Positions 1-5,954 of a stretch of DNA of 27,000 nucleotides are shown in pieces. Positions within the stretch are counted from its first letter, which is position 1; each line of letters opens with the position of its first letter. Origin of the DNA: a virus; IMG/VR virus record IMGVR_UViG_3300037963_002463, positions 1-27,000 of that record. One strand, 5' to 3'. Below the pieces are notes generated by a model. The model did not search any database and had not been told where the DNA came from. It saw nothing but the letters and a program-made list of their open reading frames with translations. The position numbers were made by a program, and so were the translations under genes.

Positions 1-2
1 AT

Positions 3-395
3 TTTGTTAATACCGATGTTTTTGATTTTTTGAATAATCAAGAATTACGACCTCGTAGCGATTTTATGCCTATTGATCCGCCTTACATTGGAGAAGCCGG
101 AAATTACGATCATGGCATAGACCAAAGGAAATTATCACGGGTTTTGGGGGCTTTGAAAGACGAGGGTATGCCTATTATGGTGTCTAATTCCGAATTTGCA
201 AGACCCCTATATGACGATGAAGGATTTGATACATTTTTGATGGATAGGAGAAATAACACAAGGGCGAATAAAAGGGGCGTAGTCCCTGAAATGATTGCGG
301 TTACTCCCGGTTTGATATCTGAACGTGAATGGAAAGGGCCAAAAAAAGTGCAAAAGTCATTGTTTGATACGGCGTGGGATTCGGTATTCAAATAA
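3..395 (+). CDS. DNA adenine methyltransferase, D12 class (C-terminal part, 5' end outside window)
   Basis: The reading frame is open to the left edge, so the N-terminal part with the AdoMet-binding loop is missing. What remains shows the D12 (Dam-like) catalytic motif IV, DPPY, in the string MPIDPPYIG. It is followed by a Tyr-containing loop, a helix-rich stretch, PIMVSNSEF (the usual strand-SN element) and an Arg/Asn-rich block before a final strand, the normal order of the family C-terminus. The family transfers methyl from AdoMet to adenine N6, often to shield viral DNA from host restriction. The extreme C-terminus, SLFDTAWDSVFK, resembles a motif found at the N-termini of three nearby proteins and one at 12499, so it may be an added tag. 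A TTG at 30 could be mistaken for a start, but it lies inside the domain. Confidence 0.8.
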   Translation, partial: FVNTDVFDFLNNQELRPRSDFMPIDPPYIGEAGNYDHGIDQRKLSRVLGALKDEGMPIMVSNSEFARPLYDDEGFDTFLMDRRNNTRANKRGVVPEMIAVTPGLISEREWKGPKKVQKSLFDTAWDSVFK

Positions 396-418
396 ACAAT
401 TGCATAACAATGTAATTT

Positions 419-1357
419 ATGAGAGCAAGGCTTGAAGCCTCAAAACCGATTCGTATTTACGAAGTCGGCCCTAGAGATGGCATTCAAAACCTGTTCAAAG
501 TTATCGATTTAGACAAACGCCAACAATTAGTTGAGTATTTGGTTTTGGCCGGAATTAAAAATATCGAAATAGGCAGTATGGCTAATCCGAAGAAATTGCC
601 TACAATGGCTGATAGCCACCTTCTATTAGAAAATCTAAATGAAAAGGGCATTGATGCTAATTTTTCATTGTTAATAATGAATGCAAGGGGTATGTATTTG
701 GCTAAAAAAAGCGGCGTTGAATATGTAAATGTTGTAATTAGCCCTCAAGAAATGTTCAATCGAATGAATTTTGTAAAAGATATGCACGAAATGATGATGA
801 TTTACGAAGACATACTGTATGATTTAGATCGTAGCAAAGTTAGAGTCTATATTTCCTGTGCATTTGGTGAAGGCTTTACAGATGAAGAATGGAATGAGTG
901 CATTACATGGGCTGCTGCAATGGGCGATACTGTGGTCTTAGCCGATACTGATGGTTCAGTCAATAATAGAAAATTGCATAAATATATTAAAATGGCTCAA
1001 AAAGCCGGAGTTAAGAACGTCGCATTACATTTCCACTTAACATTCAAGAAAAGCCAAAAGACCATAGAAAAGTATCTTGATACTGCATATCATTTGGGCG
1101 TAACCGAATTTGATAGTAGCATTGCGGGTTTAGGCGGTTGCCCCTATGTAATCAATTCCGGTGCTAATCTTTCAACTGAAAGTTTGGTATCATGGGCGAT
1201 AAAGAATGGAATTGAGGTTGAAGGGGTTAATTTGCGTCAGTTAGCCCGTGCTACTAGATATGCACGAAAAATAACCTCAGATAGCAAAATATCAAGGATT
1301 CTGCCTGTTCATAATTGGTCTGACGCTAGAGTATTGATTCATTCAATATGGGCATAA
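419..1357 (+). CDS. HMG-CoA lyase-like enzyme (DRE-TIM family)
   Basis: At 312 aa this is full length for hydroxymethylglutaryl-CoA lyase, which splits HMG-CoA into acetyl-CoA and acetoacetate. The N-terminus has EVGPRDGIQN, with R19 and D20 matching the catalytic Arg-Asp pair. H204-F-H206 matches the metal-binding His pair, and GLGGCPY places C241 at the catalytic Cys, followed by a SGAN-x-S-T-E stretch as in the family. The Cys signature favours lyase over isopropylmalate or homocitrate synthase. The ATG has no clear Shine-Dalgarno site; 23 AT-rich bases separate it from the methyltransferase. A metabolic gene beside tagged virus enzymes suggests an auxiliary role. In an archaeal host HMG-CoA is the precursor of isoprenoid lipids, so draining it could affect membranes, but that is inference. 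A different acyl-CoA substrate is possible. Confidence 0.78.
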   Translation: MRARLEASKPIRIYEVGPRDGIQNLFKVIDLDKRQQLVEYLVLAGIKNIEIGSMANPKKLPTMADSHLLLENLNEKGIDANFSLLIMNARGMYLAKKSGVEYVNVVISPQEMFNRMNFVKDMHEMMMIYEDILYDLDRSKVRVYISCAFGEGFTDEEWNECITWAAAMGDTVVLADTDGSVNNRKLHKYIKMAQKAGVKNVALHFHLTFKKSQKTIEKYLDTAYHLGVTEFDSSIAGLGGCPYVINSGANLSTESLVSWAIKNGIEVEGVNLRQLARATRYARKITSDSKISRILPVHNWSDARVLIHSIWA

Positions 1358-1369
1358 TTCATCAATGAT
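1357..1369. repeat. Left copy of 13-bp direct repeat
   Basis: ATTCATCAATGAT starts in the stop codon of the HMG-CoA lyase gene and contains the first ATG of the next frame. An identical copy lies at 3116-3128, just after the third tagged gene. Both are followed by one variable base and GTC. The repeat contains the near-palindrome ATCA-A-TGAT. The pair brackets the three-gene cassette. Confidence 0.7.
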
Positions 1370-1973
1370 GGTCTTTCTGCAACCCTTTGTGTCTATCTTC
1401 GACCAAGCGTGGGCTTTGGCGAAAATGCCCATATATGAAACGGACACACCCGGCATACGATTTGTTACAAGAGGTAAAGATGAATCCGATTGGATGGAAC
1501 AAGATAACGTGCATGGTTATGTTCCCGGCGATCCAAGTCAAGGACAGGGCAAAATTGAGTATATGACTCCCGCGCAATTTGGAGAAATGACTACGGGCGA
1601 CCCAAAAGGTGCTATTTATGGTGAATCTTCACAGCGCAGACAAGGGCCGTTTTACAAACCTCCTTTCGATAAAGATATGGATCCGTTTGAGTATTTAGCA
1701 TTGGAAGAAAAGGCGAATGAGTCAAATAAATATCTTGCTGAAAAGTTCCCTGTTGAACAAAAATCCCCAAGAGAGAGGGGAGATACTTTCTATCAAGATT
1801 TAATGGACAGGGCGGAGGCGGGGGAGGACATTTTGTTTGGGATGCCGTATGTTTTTTCCGAACACCACCCTAATTTGAATCACGATGGAAGGCATAGGAT
1901 GGCCGAGTTGTATGCCCGTGGTTACGGCAATACTCCATTTCCGGTCAAAGTAATGAGGGGGACTCACGGATGA
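1365..1973 (+). CDS. Tagged ParB-like domain protein
   Basis: The protein has up to 202 aa. Near the N-terminus it has SIFDQAWALAKMP, the same FDxAW motif as the next two proteins. A GTG at 1389 would make the product start MSIFDQAW, matching MTVFDRAW and MTVFDQAW, so the start is uncertain; neither candidate has a good Shine-Dalgarno site. The C-terminal part holds H-D174-G-R-H-R-M-A-E-L followed by PFPVKV. This is the DGRHR...PVKV pattern of ParB/Srx-fold proteins, where the loop binds nucleotide or phosphate. The middle (about residues 40-150) is charged and unrecognised. Its stop overlaps the next start as ATGA. The function could be DNA-binding, nuclease or kinase-like; I cannot tell. 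The cassette position next to an ADP-ribosyltransferase-like gene suggests a host-interaction role. Confidence 0.6.
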   Translation: MMVFLQPFVSIFDQAWALAKMPIYETDTPGIRFVTRGKDESDWMEQDNVHGYVPGDPSQGQGKIEYMTPAQFGEMTTGDPKGAIYGESSQRRQGPFYKPPFDKDMDPFEYLALEEKANESNKYLAEKFPVEQKSPRERGDTFYQDLMDRAEAGEDILFGMPYVFSEHHPNLNHDGRHRMAELYARGYGNTPFPVKVMRGTHG

Positions 1974-2437
1974 CTGTTTTTGACCGAGCGTGGGCGTTGG
2001 CGAAAGAATCTCCCGATTATCAAGGACACCATGAAGCCCCTATTGACCCCGATTACCATTCTCCTTTGCATGATATGGTTGGGATGTATCCCGAAGATCT
2101 GTATTCCCATATGGGTGCGCGATACTACGGAGATGGTAGCGAAGAATCCTTCAGAATGGATCGTCATTCACATAGGATAATTATGGATGTTAGGGGTAAT
2201 CCTGATGCAGAAGTGAGGGTTTTTCGCGCCGTTCCCTATGAGGTTGAAGGTTGGGAGATAAACCCCGGCGATTGGGTATCAATATCGAAACTCTATGCGT
2301 TAAATCATGGTCTTGGAATCGGGCATGGAAATTGGGGCGAGGGCGGTTACAAACTATTGAAAAAGAAAGTAAAGGCTAAGGATTTGTTCAGCGAAGGCAA
2401 TTCAATTCACGAATACGGATGGAGGGGGCATACATGA
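1970..2437 (+). CDS. Tagged ADP-ribosyltransferase-like protein
   Basis: This 155-aa protein starts MTVFDRAWALAKESP, the shared tag, and is preceded by a GAGGGGG Shine-Dalgarno site with ATGA overlap to the upstream gene. After about 70 residues come VRVFRAVP (R86), GDWVSISKLYALNHG (S104/S106) and, near the end, SIHEYGW (E148). This R - S-x-S/T - E order, with the GDWVS...YA..HG wording, resembles phage proteins of the R-S-E class of mono-ADP-ribosyltransferases, which move ADP-ribose from NAD+ to proteins or nucleic acids. It lacks the double-Glu (ExE) seen in arginine-specific toxins, so the acceptor is unknown. By analogy with T4 Alt, which is packaged and injected, a virion-borne enzyme is plausible but inferred. 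Confidence 0.62.
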   Translation: MTVFDRAWALAKESPDYQGHHEAPIDPDYHSPLHDMVGMYPEDLYSHMGARYYGDGSEESFRMDRHSHRIIMDVRGNPDAEVRVFRAVPYEVEGWEINPGDWVSISKLYALNHGLGIGHGNWGEGGYKLLKKKVKAKDLFSEGNSIHEYGWRGHT

Positions 2438-3111
2438 CCGTTTTTGATCAAGCGTGGGATATCGCAAAAGAGTTCTTTTTTGAACCCGAATCGAGTTTGA
2501 TGAATGAAAGAGAGTTGAGCAATGGTTGGAAAGCCTACAATTCGATTATGGGGAGGTATGACCCTCCAACTGTTAATGCCTTAAGGGAATCCTCAACTCC
2601 TTCATCTCGTTATTTGCCGCCTAAATATTTTGAAGAAGGCAAACATATACCTTTAGTTTTACCACGAACACGTCTTATGGAACAGCATCCAACTCTCGGT
2701 TTTGCCCCTGTAAATGTTGATAATTATGCACTTGAAGGGCCGTTAGGCTTGAATCATTATGTGGGGGTGAATTTATCCGCCGTAAATAAACCCGGAAGAA
2801 CGGAAAATCAGATGATTGATGACATAATCACAACATTAGCACATGAATACGGCCATGCCGTTCTTGATGATGAATTAATGAGAATTTATTATGATCAAGC
2901 ATTAGAAGCAAAAAATTACGATGAAGCAGATAGAGCATACAAAAACCACGCAGTAGCCCATGAAATAGGGGCGCATACTTTACAACATCCCGGCGGCCAC
3001 GACGATGAAAGAACGGCTAGATTTCAATTTTTATCGCACCCTACCTCTAAATTATCAAAGACACCGTGGAAATTCCCTAGAGCGTCTTACGGAATACCCA
3101 TAAATCGCTAA
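2434..3111 (+). CDS. Tagged HExxH zinc metalloprotease-like protein
   Basis: The start at 2434 gives 225 aa beginning MTVFDQAWDIAKEFF. It is supported by GGAGGGGG ten bases upstream, ATGA overlap with the previous stop, and a perfect match of the tag to its neighbours. The catalytic motif is H137-E-Y-G-H141 in a helix followed by acidic residues. A second helix, HAVAHEIGAH, places E177 36 residues after H141, in the position of a gluzincin-type third zinc ligand (ExxA). Residues 30-110 are unrecognised; the C-terminus is basic. There is no signal peptide, so it would act inside the cell or virion. The target is unknown. It closes the three-gene tagged cassette; the 13-bp repeat follows five bases after the stop. 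Confidence 0.65.
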   Translation: MTVFDQAWDIAKEFFFEPESSLMNERELSNGWKAYNSIMGRYDPPTVNALRESSTPSSRYLPPKYFEEGKHIPLVLPRTRLMEQHPTLGFAPVNVDNYALEGPLGLNHYVGVNLSAVNKPGRTENQMIDDIITTLAHEYGHAVLDDELMRIYYDQALEAKNYDEADRAYKNHAVAHEIGAHTLQHPGGHDDERTARFQFLSHPTSKLSKTPWKFPRASYGIPINR

Positions 3112-3115
3112 GAAC

Positions 3116-3128
3116 ATTCATCAATGAT
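3116..3128. repeat. Right copy of 13-bp direct repeat
   Basis: ATTCATCAATGAT is identical to 1357-1369 and lies five bases after the metalloprotease stop codon. Together the copies enclose exactly the three genes with an N-terminal FDxAW motif, as an inserted or duplicated unit might leave. Confidence 0.7.
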
Positions 3129-3183
3129 TGTCCCATTATTTTCAACTGCGGGTGTGCGGAGTGATTAATCCCAACTTTTGTCG

Positions 3184-3189
3184 TTTTTT
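3184..3189 (+). terminator. Possible oligo-T terminator
   Basis: Six T in a row, preceded by CTTTTGTCG and followed by CGTTC, lie 73 bases after the metalloprotease stop. Archaeal transcription commonly ends at oligo-T tracts without a required hairpin. The position fits termination of the left-arm transcript, but the run is short. Confidence 0.35.
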
Positions 3190-3207
3190 CGTTCTGACGC
3201 TCTCCTA

Positions 3208-3234
3208 GACACTTACGGCTGCACCTTGAGTGTC
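3208..3234 (+). repeat. Short inverted repeat (6-bp stem)
   Basis: GACACT at 3208-3213 pairs with AGTGTC at 3229-3234 across 15 bases. One G-T and one A-T pair can extend the stem inward. GTTTTC follows. It may be a terminator hairpin, a regulator site or chance. Confidence 0.35.
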
Positions 3235-3265
3235 GTTTTCCTTCGCCCCCGCACCTAAATAGCCT

Positions 3266-3317
3266 AACTGTGCTAACATATATGGTAATACTGATAAGCC
3301 TATCACTAAGCACAGTT
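3266..3317 (+). promoter_or_regulatory. Candidate TATA promoter inside nested inverted repeats (operator)
   Basis: AACTGTGCT (3266-3274) and AGCACAGTT (3309-3317) are perfect 9-base reverse complements. Between them lie a TATA-like CATATATGG (3277-3285) and a second inverted repeat, TGATA (3292-3296) with TATCA (3301-3305). An archaeal start site about 25 bases after the TATA element would fall near 3308, just before the ATG at 3322. Outer arms that flank the TATA element, next to a ribbon-helix-helix gene, look like an autoregulatory operator. A cruciform or RNA hairpin is the alternative. Confidence 0.45.
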
Positions 3318-3321
3318 GAGC

Positions 3322-3459
3322 ATGGGTCGCCATGTATCGATAGTTTTGAGAGATGATTTATGGCATTTAATGGAAAAACGACGTGGGCGTGAATCGAAGT
3401 CATCCTTCTTAAATCACGCAATCCAACAGTATTTCCGTCATTTAGACGAGGGAGAGTAA
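3322..3459 (+). CDS. Ribbon-helix-helix (CopG/Arc type) transcriptional regulator
   Basis: The product has only 45 aa and its stop overlaps the next start as TAATG. It begins MGRHVSIVLRDDLWHLMEK: a short strand with alternating residues, then a first helix. GRESKSSFLNHAIQQYF follows, with the Gly-Arg-x-Ser-[KR]-Ser turn leading into a second helix, the standard ribbon-helix-helix layout. Such proteins dimerise and insert the paired strand into the DNA major groove at inverted repeats. The candidate operator at 3266-3317 is directly upstream, so autoregulation of the long operon is the simple reading. Good match of pattern and length; the small size and a weak Shine-Dalgarno site (GTTGAG) leave some doubt. 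Confidence 0.75.
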   Translation: MGRHVSIVLRDDLWHLMEKRRGRESKSSFLNHAIQQYFRHLDEGE

Positions 3460-3941
3460 TGCAACCTAGACCGCAACAACCAATGATGCCGCAACAACCG
3501 ACGAATGCTAGAACATCGCCAATGATGCCTCCACCGTGGGCGGGTTCTAATAACGAAAATAATAGAATCGATGTTAATTTAATCGCTATGCTACTTTGGC
3601 AATCCCTATTGACGGGTGTTGCCGTATCGGTATCTCACATGGATTGGTATTTGCCTTCTTCATCTCCGGGTGAAATGGGCCTTCAATATGGTTTGATTAC
3701 CTTTGGCTTTTTGTGTGCTTCTATGGTTTTATTTCAAGTCGGCGGTGTGCGAGATTCTTTGGCTATGCGGGCGGAATTCTCTCAAGAGTCGAGATATGAT
3801 AAGTGGTTCAGACAACAAATGCAAATGACGGCTAGAAGGGCGCAAAAAGCAGAATATTATGCCGAAATGCAGCGTCAATTAGAAGGGAGTCAAACATTCG
3901 GGTTGCCGAACACTTCTTTTACTGATGATACAGAAGACTAA
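3459..3941 (+). CDS. Membrane protein with two predicted transmembrane helices
   Basis: This 160-aa protein has a Pro/Gln/Met-rich N-terminus (about 35 residues). A hydrophobic segment follows around residues 42-60 (LIAMLLWQSLLTGVAVSV). A short loop rich in Ser/Pro with an Asp-Trp-Tyr then leads to a second hydrophobic segment around 77-97. The C-terminal 60 residues are charged, probably helical and cytoplasmic. The start has GAGGGAGAG just upstream and overlaps the ribbon-helix-helix stop. I do not recognise a family. It opens a block with another membrane protein and a membrane-anchored GTPase, so a shared membrane complex is a reasonable guess. Confidence 0.7.
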   Translation: MQPRPQQPMMPQQPTNARTSPMMPPPWAGSNNENNRIDVNLIAMLLWQSLLTGVAVSVSHMDWYLPSSSPGEMGLQYGLITFGFLCASMVLFQVGGVRDSLAMRAEFSQESRYDKWFRQQMQMTARRAQKAEYYAEMQRQLEGSQTFGLPNTSFTDDTED

Positions 3942-3955
3942 GCGAGGGAGTTTAG

Positions 3956-4177
3956 ATGTGGCCGTTCTCCACTAAACAGGAACGACAGGCAGAAGCCATG
4001 TCGCAGATATTGGCTGAAAATTCATATGAGCGTAAATTAGAGCGTATTGCAGGTTGGGTTCGCACCATAGCCGCTTTATTGGGGGGCATTCTAATTACCT
4101 TTTTTGGACTGTTCGCTTTAGAGCAAATGGGAGAGATCCACCCTTCTGATGTTTGGGCATGGATTCAATCCCTGTGA
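3956..4177 (+). CDS. Small single-pass membrane protein
   Basis: This 73-aa protein has a good Shine-Dalgarno site (GAGGGAG). About 32 charged residues precede one strong transmembrane segment, TIAALLGGILITFFGLFAL (about residues 37-55), and a short tail ends at WAWIQSL. It resembles small membrane proteins with an amphipathic N-terminal helix, as in hemolysin-XhlA-type phage proteins, but no signature proves this. Its 3' end overlaps the start of the GTPase gene, which suggests coupled translation and a common location. Confidence 0.65.
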   Translation: MWPFSTKQERQAEAMSQILAENSYERKLERIAGWVRTIAALLGGILITFFGLFALEQMGEIHPSDVWAWIQSL

Positions 4178-4932
4178 TAATTATGAGTAGTGCATTAGTC
4201 GCCGGACACATATTAGTGTTGGGATATAACACGATTAGACGTATTTATCGAACATTTAGACCATTCAAGGTTGGAATTTACGGCCCTAGTATGACGGGCA
4301 AAACCACATTGGATCAATATCTTACTGTTCCGGGTGATATCGAACCAATACCCGAAGCATTGAGGACAACGCCTAGAGTCGATTCATCGGGCCGCCCTAT
4401 TTTAGCAAAAGCGCATAGAAAAGAAATCCGATGGAAAAAAGAGCGACACCCTATATCTAATGCTGATGTAGCGGGGCAATCTCAATTTCGCAATCTTTGG
4501 GTCGATGATATGTTTTCTCGTAAAGTCGATATTGTGATATTTATGGTGGATAATAGGTTTGACTACACCTCTCCTGAGTATTCGCCTCAAGCGACTCAAG
4601 AAGCAGTAGCCTCTTTGCAGTATTTAATCGAAAACATAACGAGAAAAAACGTATCTAAAGAAATATCGAGAAAGGCTAAAAAACACGCTAGAACAGATTA
4701 CAAACCAACAATATTCTGTTTTATGATAAATAAAATGGATAAATGGTGGAGTCCGTATTATCATAATTTATGGGATATGGATTTGCAAAGGCAACACCCT
4801 GCGGTTCAGCCGTTCAAAGAGCAATTAAGCATATTAAGAAAAGCAGGTGTTAGAGCAGAAGTTGAAGCAATATCAGCCCAAACAGGCATGAGAGTTCCAC
4901 AAGTGTTCATAAAACTGTTAGAGTTGTTATGA
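4159..4932 (+). CDS. Membrane-anchored Ras/Arf-like small GTPase
   Basis: With the ATG at 4159 the product has 257 aa. TTG at 4153 and ATG at 4183 are alternatives; all keep the hydrophobic N-terminal helix (about residues 2-22) followed by an Arg/Tyr-rich stop-transfer stretch. The G motifs are in order: G1 G42-PSMT-G47-K48-T49, G3 D103-V-A-G106-Q107, G4 N191-K-M-D194, G5 I-S239-A-Q-T-G243. A Thr for G2 lies in the 70-residue stretch between G1 and G3 but cannot be fixed. Gln after DxxG is typical of active Ras/Arf/Rag-type GTPases. Such proteins are very rare in viruses. It sits between small membrane proteins and a metal-binding protein that overlaps its stop; these may be its regulators or effectors. 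Confidence 0.8.
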   Translation: MDSIPVIIMSSALVAGHILVLGYNTIRRIYRTFRPFKVGIYGPSMTGKTTLDQYLTVPGDIEPIPEALRTTPRVDSSGRPILAKAHRKEIRWKKERHPISNADVAGQSQFRNLWVDDMFSRKVDIVIFMVDNRFDYTSPEYSPQATQEAVASLQYLIENITRKNVSKEISRKAKKHARTDYKPTIFCFMINKMDKWWSPYYHNLWDMDLQRQHPAVQPFKEQLSILRKAGVRAEVEAISAQTGMRVPQVFIKLLELL

Positions 4933-5942
4933 GATGCGGGAATCTTAATGAGGCTATTAGGAGTGCGAGGGCTATGATGAATTACGTTCCATCTATGCCT
5001 TTCATGGGCGGCGGGGTTAGATTATCCGGTTTAAATGAGGAACAGTTGAAGCAATTAGCCGCAGAATCCGGCATCAGTTATCAAATGTTAAAGGCTCAAC
5101 AAAGGGCGGAAATGGCGAGTGCCGGCTCATCCGGCAATATGGACAAAAATGAGTCATTAGTCCCCACCGTTGAAATTCGTTTGGTGTCTAATCCAAAAAA
5201 CCCTAGAAAGGCACGAAAAAAGAACATCAAAATGCTAAGAAAAGCATTGAGGCCACCTAATTACAATCTAGGGCTATTCAAAATTTACAGATACAATGCA
5301 GCGTATGAGTGCGCTTGTTGCGGTGTCGATATTCGGAGATTTTTAGAAGGCGACAATGCCTATGCTCAAATTGTTGATGACGATACCGGCCTCTCACTAG
5401 CAGATATTTATTGGTTTGATGAAGAAACAGGTAATGCGCGAAAGCCTCATGCTAGAACGCATGGCGATCATGGCGATGAAATGAATAGTAGCCTATGCCC
5501 TGCTCATCTTCATATTTACCATACCCTTATTTCTCTTTTACAGGAACAAGAATTAGAATCAGAAGGATTAAGCAGAATCGTAAGTAAAGGCACTAAATTT
5601 CTCCGTGTTCCGGGTTTAGCCGGTTCTCAAAAGACACCAAACCGCTCAACGCCGGAGTCTTTATTGAAATACGAGCCATTTTTCAAAATGATTTATCAGG
5701 ATAGCCAACACAAAAAGGGTATTACACTAACTCAGCATGAAAATCCAATAACAGGAGTGGCCGATTTAGTTACAGTTACTTTTGACTTAAGGGCTTTACA
5801 AATGCAATTAGCCGCCCAACAGGGGCAAATTGGCGTTCCTGTAAATGCTCAACAACAGATGCAGCAACAAAACATTCCCCCGCAACAACAAGTGCAACCG
5901 CCACCCGCAGAACCGGCGCAGCAACCGCAGGGGCAACAATAA
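4929..5942 (+). CDS. Cys/His metal-binding protein with Gln/Pro-rich tail
   Basis: The 337-aa reading starts in an ATGA overlap with the GTPase stop. ATGs at 4974 and 4977, behind a GCGAGGG site, are also possible. Residues 40-65 contain a small helical motif (LNEEQLKQLAAESGISYQML) like a UBA or ubiquitin-binding-type three-helix turn; this is only a resemblance. A metal site is likely from C128-A-C130-C131 and C190-P-A-H193-L-H195, about 60 residues apart, as in treble-clef or HNH-like folds, although no HNH core is evident. The last 50 residues are Gln/Pro-rich and disordered. The overlap with the GTPase suggests a partner, but the function is unknown. Confidence 0.6.
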   Translation: MRCGNLNEAIRSARAMMNYVPSMPFMGGGVRLSGLNEEQLKQLAAESGISYQMLKAQQRAEMASAGSSGNMDKNESLVPTVEIRLVSNPKNPRKARKKNIKMLRKALRPPNYNLGLFKIYRYNAAYECACCGVDIRRFLEGDNAYAQIVDDDTGLSLADIYWFDEETGNARKPHARTHGDHGDEMNSSLCPAHLHIYHTLISLLQEQELESEGLSRIVSKGTKFLRVPGLAGSQKTPNRSTPESLLKYEPFFKMIYQDSQHKKGITLTQHENPITGVADLVTVTFDLRALQMQLAAQQGQIGVPVNAQQQMQQQNIPPQQQVQPPPAEPAQQPQGQQ

Positions 5943-5954
5943 CGAGGAATAAAC

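Larger units (their letters stand above)
3112..3321 (+). other. Non-coding control region between the left arm and the long operon
   Basis: This is the only long stretch without a convincing gene. It contains, in order, the right 13-bp repeat, a T-run, a short hairpin, a C/T-rich tract, and a TATA-like element flanked by inverted repeats just before the ribbon-helix-helix gene. A minus-strand open frame of 114 codons crosses it and neighbouring genes, but it looks like no known family. The region probably ends transcription of the left arm and starts that of the long operon. Confidence 0.5.

Noticed and set aside
363-392. C-terminal tag of the methyltransferase considered as a PCNA-binding box
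   Set aside because: Q-K-S-L-F-D-T-A-W lacks the aromatic pair at the required positions, and the other tagged proteins have no Gln before the motif.
3077-3421. Minus-strand open frame of 114 codons across the control region
   Set aside because: It overlaps the ribbon-helix-helix gene and the protease gene end, has no family resemblance, and is the only minus-strand candidate in an all-plus window.
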